Source of the DNA: Agarilytica sp033852175
GTDB lineage: Bacteria > Pseudomonadota > Gammaproteobacteria > Pseudomonadales > Cellvibrionaceae
Length of the DNA: 64,000 nt
Assembly: GCA_033852175.1 (NCBI GenBank)
Contig: JAWSUY010000001.1
Span: forward strand, 186,001 to 250,000
Direction of reading: 5' to 3'
Shown here: piece by piece, positions 52,926 through 61,016 of the stretch
How positions within the stretch are numbered: position 1 is the stretch's first letter
Layout: each line of letters begins with the position of its first letter
Translations under genes and position numbers: made by a program
The notes under the pieces: generated by a model
What the model was told of the DNA's origin: nothing
Database searches by the model: none
What the model saw: the letters and a program-made list of their open reading frames with translations, nothing else

Positions 52926-54770
52926 ATGACCCTATTCTACGAATCTGCTCCATATAAACTACTACTTGTTGACGACCAAAGAAGTGTGCTCGAATCCTAC
53001 ACCTTGCTGATAAAAGAGGAAGCGCCCAACATACGGGTCACTCAAGCGTCCACTGGGAAGGAAGCCATCGAGTGCTTTCATGATATCAATCCAGACTGTG
53101 TCTTGCTCGACCACGAACTCCCAGACATGAATGCCTTACAGGTAATTTCGGCCATGCAAGACGGCCCAAATCTTACCGTTCCCGTTATTGTCTTTTCCTC
53201 TCACAGTAAAAAAGATTTAGACCTCGAACTTATGGAAGCTGGCGCCACCGACTTTTTCGACAAGAGAGAAGTCAGCCCCGAACTTTTAAGACGTACCATT
53301 TTTAGAGCCATCGTGCGCTTTCGTTACAGCAGCTCACAACACTATTATGAACAGGCTCAGCAAGCACTCAAAGAAAAATCTGCCATAGAGAAAGCAACAT
53401 CGGAAGAGCGAAAAAAGCTCAAGAGCGCCAACAAACAACTCGAATTTATGGCCATGCACGATTCTCTCACAGGGCTAGCCAACCGCGTCATGCTGATCGA
53501 ACACCTCACACGTGCCATATCCTCATCAAAACGAAATGAAATCAAATTTTACGTCCTCTTTATTGACCTAGATCGCTTTAAAAACGTTAATGATTCTCTG
53601 GGTCATAGCGGCGGCGACATACTGCTATTAGAAGTCGTGCGCCGTATCCGAAAAGCAATACGCATAGAAGATGTCATGGCTCGAGTGGGAGGCGATGAGT
53701 TTGTCATTGTACTCGATGGCTGCAACAACGAGAGCAGCGCTTTTGCGGCCTGTAAGAAAATAAATGAAGTCGTTGCTGAGAAATACGTAATCGACGGTAA
53801 TGATATTTTCATATCGGCTAGCGTAGGCATTTCAGCCTACCCCGCAGATGGAGAAACCCCCGATGATCTTTTGGAAAATGCCGATTCGGCAATGTACTCC
53901 GCCAAACGCAATGGGAAGAACACATTTATTCTTTTCAATAACAAGTCAAATCACGCCCCTAAACAAAACAGCTTCGAACCGGATTTGCACAATGCAATAG
54001 ATAAGGGCGAACTGTCCATTTACTACCAACCTAAAGTCGACTTAAAATCCGGAAACATATACGGCGTTGAAGCGCTGCTTCGTTGGCACAGTAAAAATCA
54101 TGGGCCGATATCACCAACAGCATTTATTCCAATAGCAGAAGAAAGTGACCTTATCATTCGACTAGGAAAGTGGGTAAGGGAGGAAGCCGCCAAGCAATTA
54201 AATCTCTGGAAAAACTCACCTTTCTCACATTTTCATATCGCCATCAACGTATCCAGCCGTGAATTTTCGAAAGTTGACCTACTGGAGCAATTGAAACACT
54301 TACGCGACAACTACCAGATAAATCCAGAACTATTAGAGTTAGAAATCACCGAACGAACGATCGTCGAACAAGTCAACCTAAAATCCAATCACTTTAACAA
54401 AATCAAAGACCTCGGCTGCGGCCTATCCATTGACGATTTTGGAACCGGCTATTCATCACTAAGCTATCTTAAAAAAATCCCCATCGACGAATTAAAAATA
54501 GACCGTTCATTTATTAGTGAAGACATTCGCGATAGGGCCATCACCGAAACCATTATTAATATGGCGAAAAATCTCGGCATTCGCTCCATTGCAGAAGGTG
54601 TCGAAGGACGGGAACAGCTAGACTACTTGGTGAAAGTGGGATGCGACCAAATCCAAGGCTTCTTTTTTTCCAAACCGCTCCCCATACAAAAATTTGAAGA
54701 CTGGGCATCCCTCTACAGCAAGGATTCACACGCAGCCATCGCGCCCCTAGCTCAATCTCGTTCGAGCTAA
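52926..54770 (+). CDS. Response regulator with GGDEF and EAL domains
   Basis: A 614-residue cyclic-di-GMP enzyme under phospho-control. The receiver has DD at 16-17 and Asp62 in VLLDHELPDMNA. A coiled coil (about 140-175) leads into a GGDEF domain with intact GGDEF (255-259) and, five residues before it, RIED (246-249), a complete inhibitory RxxD site. The EAL domain has EALLRW (from Glu382), INVSS, LEITERT, DDFGTGYSS, LKIDRS and AEGVEG, all catalytic positions kept. Both synthesis and breakdown look possible, so which one dominates needs testing. Unlike the protein at 39.5 kb, it has no DUF3369 and no adjacent kinase. Confidence 0.92.
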   Translation: MTLFYESAPYKLLLVDDQRSVLESYTLLIKEEAPNIRVTQASTGKEAIECFHDINPDCVLLDHELPDMNALQVISAMQDGPNLTVPVIVFSSHSKKDLDLELMEAGATDFFDKREVSPELLRRTIFRAIVRFRYSSSQHYYEQAQQALKEKSAIEKATSEERKKLKSANKQLEFMAMHDSLTGLANRVMLIEHLTRAISSSKRNEIKFYVLFIDLDRFKNVNDSLGHSGGDILLLEVVRRIRKAIRIEDVMARVGGDEFVIVLDGCNNESSAFAACKKINEVVAEKYVIDGNDIFISASVGISAYPADGETPDDLLENADSAMYSAKRNGKNTFILFNNKSNHAPKQNSFEPDLHNAIDKGELSIYYQPKVDLKSGNIYGVEALLRWHSKNHGPISPTAFIPIAEESDLIIRLGKWVREEAAKQLNLWKNSPFSHFHIAINVSSREFSKVDLLEQLKHLRDNYQINPELLELEITERTIVEQVNLKSNHFNKIKDLGCGLSIDDFGTGYSSLSYLKKIPIDELKIDRSFISEDIRDRAITETIINMAKNLGIRSIAEGVEGREQLDYLVKVGCDQIQGFFFSKPLPIQKFEDWASLYSKDSHAAIAPLAQSRSS

Positions 54771-55105
54771 GGCACAGCGTGCCGACGAACAATGGCCACC
54801 GCGCTACACCGCTAATTGACGAGCTCGCATTTCACTAGAAGACACATTCATGATTAACGCTACAGTCATCAACATTTCAGACGGGGAATTTCTTTTCAAT
54901 ACAAAACTCCTGATCCTGTCGTATCAATTATCAAAATAGCACTTTATCTTTCTCAGAAACAAAAACCCGCCAAAGTTCCTGTAGCAATTGAAGTTACATT
55001 TAACTCCATTATGGAGAAAAACAAAGGCGCTAAAATTGGGGCGACTTTTTAAGATAACACCACAGCATGAGTCCATATTAGAAAAAGAAATCAAACCCAA
55101 AACAA
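54771..55105. other. Intergenic region after the GGDEF-EAL gene
   Basis: About 335 bp between convergent genes. Short frames are present but none has a ribosome site or recognisable content. No terminator-like hairpin was found. Confidence 0.4.
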
Positions 55106-55981
55106 CTAACTGCCATTCACTGATGCACGTAACTCCCGAGGTGAATAGTTTTTTACAACATTCGCCATAAGCATAACAAGCCCCCCAACGATGAGAGAGA
55201 TTTCAAACTGCTCTTCGTAAACCAAAACCCCGACCAAAGCAATGAGGGGAAGGCGAAGAAAATCCAGAGTGACGATCGTTGTAATTTCGGCGAACTGCAT
55301 CGCCCTCGTCATGCAGTAATGTGCCGATAGCGCCGTCAGGCCAATAAGAACAAGCCAGCACCACTCCATCGCGACAGGCCACTCCCAATTAGATATTGAT
55401 AACGCAAATCCCATGGGCAACTGCAATAAGCACATATAAAATAGAATGGTTAGCGGTTCATCTGTAGACGATAACGACTTAGTGATCGAATAGCATATCG
55501 CAAACAATATAGCTGCGCCCAAAACCACCAAAGAAGCTGTATCCACAATCGCATATCCAGGCTTCACAATAACTGCCACTCCCAGCAAGCCCAACAAGAT
55601 CGCAATAACTTTACGAACGGTAACTTTCTCACCAAGAAAAATAGCAGCAACAATAATAGTCCAAATGGGCACCGTAAATTCTAAGGCGAACACTTCAGCC
55701 AACGGCAAAAATCCCAAACCGAAAAACCAGCAATACTGGCCGGAAAAATGAAAAACGTTTCGAAGCATGTGTAAACGAAAACGTTCAGTCCGTACGCTAG
55801 GAAATATTTTCTTAGCACGAACCCAAAAAATAAAAAGGATGCAGGTTAAGCCAACAACACTGCGAAAAAACTGCGTTTGAAATATCGGAACATGGCCGCT
55901 TAACTCCCTAGCACCAACAGCCATTAAACAAAAAGACAACAGGGCCCCAAACATCCAATAGAAACTGCGGAAATCACTCAT
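55106..55981 (-). CDS. EamA/DMT-family permease
   Basis: Ten-helix inner-membrane permease of 291 residues, made of two EamA repeats (about 5-135 and 145-280). Motifs include the first-repeat end PLAEVFALEFTVPIWTIIVAAIFLGEKVT and the second-repeat end ALSAHYCMTRAMQFAEITTIVTLDFLRLPLIALVG, which match the drug/metabolite exporter superfamily. Members export amino acids or other metabolites, so the substrate is unknown. It sits alone between convergent and co-directional neighbours. Confidence 0.88.
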   Translation of the reverse strand: MSDFRSFYWMFGALLSFCLMAVGARELSGHVPIFQTQFFRSVVGLTCILFIFWVRAKKIFPSVRTERFRLHMLRNVFHFSGQYCWFFGLGFLPLAEVFALEFTVPIWTIIVAAIFLGEKVTVRKVIAILLGLLGVAVIVKPGYAIVDTASLVVLGAAILFAICYSITKSLSSTDEPLTILFYMCLLQLPMGFALSISNWEWPVAMEWCWLVLIGLTALSAHYCMTRAMQFAEITTIVTLDFLRLPLIALVGVLVYEEQFEISLIVGGLVMLMANVVKNYSPRELRASVNGS

Positions 55982-56039
55982 AACAAAACCAACGACCCTT
56001 ACAATTAATCGACGACATTAACGTTCTTCTGACCCTACC

Positions 56040-57077
56040 TTATTTGATGATTACTGTGTGGTCACCACCCTCGTCATCGCTTTCGAAGCGTAGTGTTGCG
56101 CCGCCAATTTCAATTTTATCCCCATGTTCGAGGAATGTTTTTTTCACGGATCGGCCATTAACTGTCAAGCCATTACTCGAATAGTTGTCGGTCAATTCCC
56201 AGCTATCATCGACTAAACATATCGTTGCGTGCTTTTTGGAAACACTGGGGTCACTGATCACAAAATCATTATCAGCGCCCCTACCAAGGTCAACCCTAGG
56301 CTTATCGAGGGCAAAGCGCGGAGTATCATTGTTTTCTGGTTCGGTGATTAACACCGCTACCGGCAACATCCCAACATCTGTTATTTTGGGTGTAGGAGCC
56401 AGGGTGGGGTCGGCAGAGGATAGCTGTTCAGGGATTTTAGTTCTAACCCCGGTTAGATCTTCATCATAATCGTTTTTGATTTCCGCGCTAGCTGGGCCAA
56501 CAATAATGAATCGCTGCTGATCAAAGCGAAGCTCATCACCCGGCACGCCAATATGCTCCCCAACTACTTTTTTGTCATTCAAGTAAGTCCCATTTCTGGA
56601 GTTAAGGTCGACGATCCGCAATTGGCCCATATCTACCTGCAGTTCAGCATGGTGACGAGACAGCAGGTGGCAATCAATACTAAGGTCGCAATCAGGGTCA
56701 CGCCCCACTACCGTATTGTCTTTAAGCGCGAAAAACTGACTTGATAATAAATCCGATTCCGCTCTAAGCGCCCAGCTGCCAGGGCGGCATGTCTTAGGGT
56801 CATTAATCTCAAGAGTGATAGTGCCTAAACGAATCGAGTCCCAAGAATTTAAGCGATGCTTGGCGGTTATTCGATGGTCATTCACAAAAGTACCACCCGC
56901 GCTCAGCAAATCGACAATATAAAGACCTTCAGCATCAAGATGAATTTCAGCATGGAAATCCGAAGTCCGTAAACTATCGATAACAAAATCATTACTCGTA
57001 TTACGCCCTAGCGTCACGGGAAGTGACGAGAGTTTGATATAACGACTGGGGTCTTCGGTCAATTCGAGTTTAAGCAT
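56040..57077 (-). CDS. Triple forkhead-associated (FHA) domain protein
   Basis: A 345-residue cytosolic protein made almost wholly of three FHA domains, which bind phosphothreonine peptides. Domain 1 (about 5-90): LGRNTSNDFVI, SDFHAEI and GGTFVND. Domain 2 (about 105-195): VVGRDPDCDLSI, LSRHHAEL and SRNGTYLND. Domain 3 (about 250-340): LGRGADNDFVI, VSKKHATI and SSNGLTVNG. All keep the Gly-Arg, Ser-x-x-His and Asn/Gly binding loops. No Ser/Thr kinase, phosphatase or type VI secretion gene is next to it, so its partner is unknown. Confidence 0.88.
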   Translation of the reverse strand: MLKLELTEDPSRYIKLSSLPVTLGRNTSNDFVIDSLRTSDFHAEIHLDAEGLYIVDLLSAGGTFVNDHRITAKHRLNSWDSIRLGTITLEINDPKTCRPGSWALRAESDLLSSQFFALKDNTVVGRDPDCDLSIDCHLLSRHHAELQVDMGQLRIVDLNSRNGTYLNDKKVVGEHIGVPGDELRFDQQRFIIVGPASAEIKNDYDEDLTGVRTKIPEQLSSADPTLAPTPKITDVGMLPVAVLITEPENNDTPRFALDKPRVDLGRGADNDFVISDPSVSKKHATICLVDDSWELTDNYSSNGLTVNGRSVKKTFLEHGDKIEIGGATLRFESDDEGGDHTVIIK

Positions 57078-57512
57078 AAATAATCAATTATCGCATTTGG
57101 CTTTGCAGTCCGAGAGTATAACCTAAGGGACAATCCCAACCACGGAACAGAATGAGATTCAGCCCCTATAATAAGCCTTCGAATAGGGCAAAACAAATGC
57201 CCAACCAACAAGTCATACTTAATCGCTACCTTGAGCTTCGACATGATATTCCGACAAGGATTGTCTTCAGGCAACATGTGAATACATCCCCGTACGCTTC
57301 ACTGCCGCGTACATGCGTCATACCACAGGCCAAAAAACCCACTCCATTGGCAGTACTCTCACACCGTCCACTCTAACCTCAAACCTACAGACCTTAAAAA
57401 TTCGCTAAGCATTTTTTTCGTACAATGTTATATATACTGTAACGAATTGATATCCGCCTAAAACAGAATCATTACGAGAGCGGATTTACAATATAAGGTC
57501 AAGAGAGAAACC
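57078..57512. other. Intergenic region between the FHA gene and the channel gene
   Basis: About 435 bp between two divergent genes. No gene, RNA or strong repeat is seen. A TATATACT stretch near 57430 could be a -10 box for the channel gene, but there is no good -35. Confidence 0.35.
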
Positions 57513-58682
57513 ATGAGTCGGGACAGTGAACTAGCAGATATCATTAGCCAGCATAAAGAATGGTTAACATCCGACAATAAAGCGGGTAAGCGAGCCGATC
57601 TTTCGGGAGCCAATTTAGATGGCGTTGATCTTTCAAACGCAGACTTAAGTGGCGCAATAATTCGCGGGGCGTCGCTTATCGGCACTAATCTGCGCGGATG
57701 CCAGTTATTCCATGCCGACTTTAGTGATGCCAATCTTCGCGGCGCTAACTTTTCAGGCGCCAGTATGATTCTTACAGACTTTACAGGCGCAGACCTTTCT
57801 CGCGCCAACTTGGAAAACACACTCGCCCCCACAAACTGCCAAACAACGACGAATAACCTCGACTCAATTGCAACCGCAAATAAAAATCGCAGAGGCCCCA
57901 CATTTAAAGATGCAAACCTGGCTAACGCAAAGTTATCGTTATCGTATTGTTATTTGTCTGACTTCAGTGGTGCGAATCTCGAAGGCTGTTGCTTATCAGA
58001 AGCAAATCTTGAAGGCGCCAACCTCTCCAATAACAATTTAGACTCACTCGATTTGTCTTCCAGCAATGCCGTCAATGCCAATTTCAGCAATAGCCAACTC
58101 AGCAATGCCAATTTACAAAACACACAATTCACCAGCGCAAACATGCGTGGCACCAACCTTATGCAGTCGAATATCTGCGGGGCAAATTTTCGCTCTGCCA
58201 GCTTAGAGAGCTGCAAGGTCGATGGAATTCAATACAACCGTAAAACTTTATTCAGAGGTATTCGCCTAGAAGGCTGCTACGGCAGCAGTCGCTTTAAACG
58301 CTTTGCCGATGACCAAGATTATCTAGAGGAATTTCGTGAGGCACATCCGCTGTCTTATTTTGTTTGGCTAACATTAACCGACTGCGGACGCTCAATGACA
58401 AGAGTCGCCCTGTGGACTCAGGCCATATCAATCATTTTCGGTTTTATTTATTTTGCGCTGGGTCAAAATTCCTTTGAAATAAATAACCCCGATGGATTAA
58501 AGTGGAATCTGTTCACCGCTATTTATTACAGCGTCGTCACGTTTACCACACTCGGTTTTGGCGACATTACCCCCAACACCCCTCTTGCCGCAGGCATTGT
58601 GATTGTTGAAGTGGCGATTGGTTATATCATGCTAGGTATCTTGATTTCAATATTGGCCACAAAGGTGGCGAGAAGAAGCTAG
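57513..58682 (+). CDS. Pentapeptide-repeat protein fused to a two-helix potassium channel
   Basis: A 389-residue membrane protein of unusual build. Residues 28-240 are pentapeptide repeats of the A(D/N)LxG type (ADLSGANLDGVDLSNADLSG and many more), forming a right-handed beta-helix in the cytoplasm. After a short linker come helix 1 (about 293-315), a pore helix with the potassium filter TTLGFGD (345-351) and helix 2 (about 361-385), the Ion_trans_2 (two-helix potassium channel) fold. The repeat block would sit on the inner face, possibly as a gate or binding scaffold. A 57-residue stretch between repeats (about 105-130) breaks the pattern. It starts at an ATG after AGAGAG. Confidence 0.9.
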   Translation: MSRDSELADIISQHKEWLTSDNKAGKRADLSGANLDGVDLSNADLSGAIIRGASLIGTNLRGCQLFHADFSDANLRGANFSGASMILTDFTGADLSRANLENTLAPTNCQTTTNNLDSIATANKNRRGPTFKDANLANAKLSLSYCYLSDFSGANLEGCCLSEANLEGANLSNNNLDSLDLSSSNAVNANFSNSQLSNANLQNTQFTSANMRGTNLMQSNICGANFRSASLESCKVDGIQYNRKTLFRGIRLEGCYGSSRFKRFADDQDYLEEFREAHPLSYFVWLTLTDCGRSMTRVALWTQAISIIFGFIYFALGQNSFEINNPDGLKWNLFTAIYYSVVTFTTLGFGDITPNTPLAAGIVIVEVAIGYIMLGILISILATKVARRS

Positions 58683-58700
58683 CAAACATTTAGGACACGA

Positions 58701-58928
58701 ATGGAAACCATGCCTACACTTTACCGTCATGCGTTAAACGCATATGCCCAAGAATTTCGGCAACTGTGCGCACCTTACTGCCTTATATTTCTATTTGCCA
58801 TTCTATCGGCAGGCTTGTTCTGGAACACGGAAATCAACCACACTATATTCTTCGCGATCAACCGCCTAGGTAAACCCTTCACAGATTTCCAGCAGCATGA
58901 ATCACATTATTCTCATCAACTTTTCTAA
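58701..58928 (+). pseudogene. Short membrane fragment, possible 5' remnant of a PAP2-like gene
   Basis: A 75-codon frame with one strong membrane helix (APYCLIFLFAILSAGLFW) followed by NTEINHTIFFAINRLGKPFTD, which resembles the N-terminal part of PAP2-type membrane phosphatases. The frame then turns into QQHESHYSHQLF and stops. Other frames downstream do not continue it clearly. It is most likely a truncated or frameshifted gene. It lies 18 bp after the channel gene and converges on a PAP2-like gene on the other strand. Confidence 0.35.
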
Positions 58929-58968
58929 TATAGCCCCAGGCACTTTTATCGGTTGCTGGGTTCGTTTA

Positions 58969-59448
58969 TCACGTTATCGGTTTTCGCCATCCCTTCCCCG
59001 TGACGGGACCCTCCCCAAAACCGGACCCCTCGAAAAGCTCCAATAGAAAATAGGCACCAAAAATCATCGGCCAGATAACAACAAGAGTGGAAACAATGTC
59101 CGCCAAAGAATGATACTGCTGATAAATTTCAAGCCCATAGTACGCCAAGAGACTCGCCGTAACAGCAAGCTGAAGAATTCCCGACCGCCACTTTCGATGA
59201 ACAAGAAAATAGGCTAACGCGAAAGCTACAGACGAATGCGTCGAATAATCCAGACCTAGCGATTGCCAAAACAGAAAACGGTTATCAATTACCATTACCA
59301 AATAACACAGCAGGATACCCGCAACCCCCTTTAGTGAAACGAGCCTGTCATTATTTTTGAAGCGGAAAGCCCCACGGATAACGCACGCGATAAAAAGTAA
59401 GGGAGAATAAGAATCGGCTATCGTGTCGAGAGTGTCGTATGAAAACAT
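58969..59448 (-). CDS. PAP2-like membrane protein
   Basis: A 159-residue polytopic protein with four or five membrane helices. DYSTHSSVAFALAYFL and YQQYHSLADIVSTLVVIWP look like motifs 2 and 3 of the PAP2 phosphatase family (S-x-H-S and H-x-x-x-D), although the Arg of motif 3 is not obvious. The protein is shorter than usual (about 200). It lies 18 bp after the HD-GYP regulator gene on the same strand and may share its transcript. Phosphatase activity is uncertain. Confidence 0.6.
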   Translation of the reverse strand: MFSYDTLDTIADSYSPLLFIACVIRGAFRFKNNDRLVSLKGVAGILLCYLVMVIDNRFLFWQSLGLDYSTHSSVAFALAYFLVHRKWRSGILQLAVTASLLAYYGLEIYQQYHSLADIVSTLVVIWPMIFGAYFLLELFEGSGFGEGPVTGKGWRKPIT

Positions 59449-59466
59449 AAAATTGATGACAGAAGG

Positions 59467-61002
59467 TTATGAATAAGCCTTCAGGATACGCTTAACTTCC
59501 TCAATATTATCCAAAAACAATTCAACAAGCTCAGGATCAAAGTGCTTACCCTTCTGTTCGCGTAACAGCACGAGAATATCCATTAACGGCCAAGCTTCTT
59601 TATAACATCGCTTCTGAGCCAAAGCATCAAAGACATCTGCAATTGCTACGATACGACCATAGATATGAATATCGCTTCCCTTTAATCCATTTGGATAACC
59701 CGAACCATCGAATTTTTCGTGATGTTCACCCGCAACAATAGCAGCCGCCTGCAACACCGGCTTTGTGGACGATACAAACATGCTCGCGCCAATTGCCGCA
59801 TGGGTTTGCATTTCTTTCCACTCGTCCTCATCAAGCGGCCCCTCCTTCAGCAAAATACTATCGGGAATAGCTACCTTACCAACGTCATGCATTGGCGCGG
59901 CCATGTACAAAACGTCAGACGCCTCTTCACTCAGCCCACACAAACGCGCCAGCATGCGTGAAAAATGAGAAACGCGCTTAACGTGATTTGCCGTTTCATT
60001 CGAACGACTTTCCACCACATCACCCAGTATATTAATGATTTCAGACTGGGTTTCGTATAGCTCGTTATCCAAGTATAAATTCTCGAAGGCAACAGCTACA
60101 TTGATGGAAAAATTTTCAAGTAAGCGCCGATTCAACTCGTCAATAACCGGAACACCATCTAAATAAATGAGATAGTTTTGTCCGCTTTTTGTAGGGTAAT
60201 AACCAACATATTTATCACCATCACTAATGCTCTTTTTTTGCTGACAAGCGCGACTCAGATGAACCCTCACCTCATCGGGCATGTCATCAGCCTTACCGAC
60301 ACCCTCGAGAGCAGAACCAACGCCAGCAAGCGTCTGAAAACCGCGCTCAGACTGCACCACCGTCCAGCCATGACAACTCTCTAAGACAGCTGGATCAATA
60401 TGCAAAATTGAACCCAGCTGGACCAACAGTTCCTTCGCAAACATACTTAGCGAACGAATTTCAAAAAGGCTAGCGGATGACTCAATGACGTCCTCTAAGC
60501 CAATACGGTAACGATCTAAGCTCTTTCGAGAGTCCTCAAGCCGCATAATATCCTGATAAGCCCGCAAGGCAGAGAACGTAGTGGTAAACAGTTTCGTACT
60601 GTCAAAATTGGTTTTTTCTTTATAATCATTGATATCGTAATTCACAATGACATCGCGCTCAGGAGCATTGCCTGCCTGACCAGTTCTGAGAACGATTCGA
60701 ACAAAGCGGTTCCCCACTTCCTCTCTCAGATATTTGACGAATCGTAAGCCTGCATCGTCCGTTTCCATGACCACGTCTAAGTAGATCAATGCAATATCTG
60801 GATGTTCAGCAACAACCTTCTTCGCCTCTTCACCACTGAATGCGCTTAACAGATCCAAGCCCTTGTTTTCAAAGGTAAAATCAGCCAGCACCAGCTTGGT
60901 AATACTGTGCATTCCCGGCTCATCATCGACGATCAATACTTTCCAACCCGCGGCTATAGGCGGCTTGCTGTCGCTGCGCTGAGTGTTATTAAATATTGTC
61001 AT
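59467..61002 (-). CDS. Response regulator with DUF3369 and HD-GYP domains (c-di-GMP phosphodiesterase)
   Basis: A 511-residue regulator. The receiver has DD at 26-27 and Asp76 in LIYLDVVMETDDAG. A DUF3369 region (about 150-315) follows, then an HD-GYP domain with HD at 372-373 (MHDVGKVAIP), the His pair in GEHHEKFDGSGYPNG (427-428) and the GYP at 435-437; all metal and catalytic positions are kept. It likely hydrolyses cyclic-di-GMP after phosphorylation by the kinase encoded 14 bp upstream. The receiver and DUF3369 parts are clearly related to those of the EAL protein at 39.5 kb, so one input architecture is joined to two output chemistries. Confidence 0.93.
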   Translation of the reverse strand: MTIFNNTQRSDSKPPIAAGWKVLIVDDEPGMHSITKLVLADFTFENKGLDLLSAFSGEEAKKVVAEHPDIALIYLDVVMETDDAGLRFVKYLREEVGNRFVRIVLRTGQAGNAPERDVIVNYDINDYKEKTNFDSTKLFTTTFSALRAYQDIMRLEDSRKSLDRYRIGLEDVIESSASLFEIRSLSMFAKELLVQLGSILHIDPAVLESCHGWTVVQSERGFQTLAGVGSALEGVGKADDMPDEVRVHLSRACQQKKSISDGDKYVGYYPTKSGQNYLIYLDGVPVIDELNRRLLENFSINVAVAFENLYLDNELYETQSEIINILGDVVESRSNETANHVKRVSHFSRMLARLCGLSEEASDVLYMAAPMHDVGKVAIPDSILLKEGPLDEDEWKEMQTHAAIGASMFVSSTKPVLQAAAIVAGEHHEKFDGSGYPNGLKGSDIHIYGRIVAIADVFDALAQKRCYKEAWPLMDILVLLREQKGKHFDPELVELFLDNIEEVKRILKAYS

Positions 61003-61016
61003 ACGCGTGTACCAAC

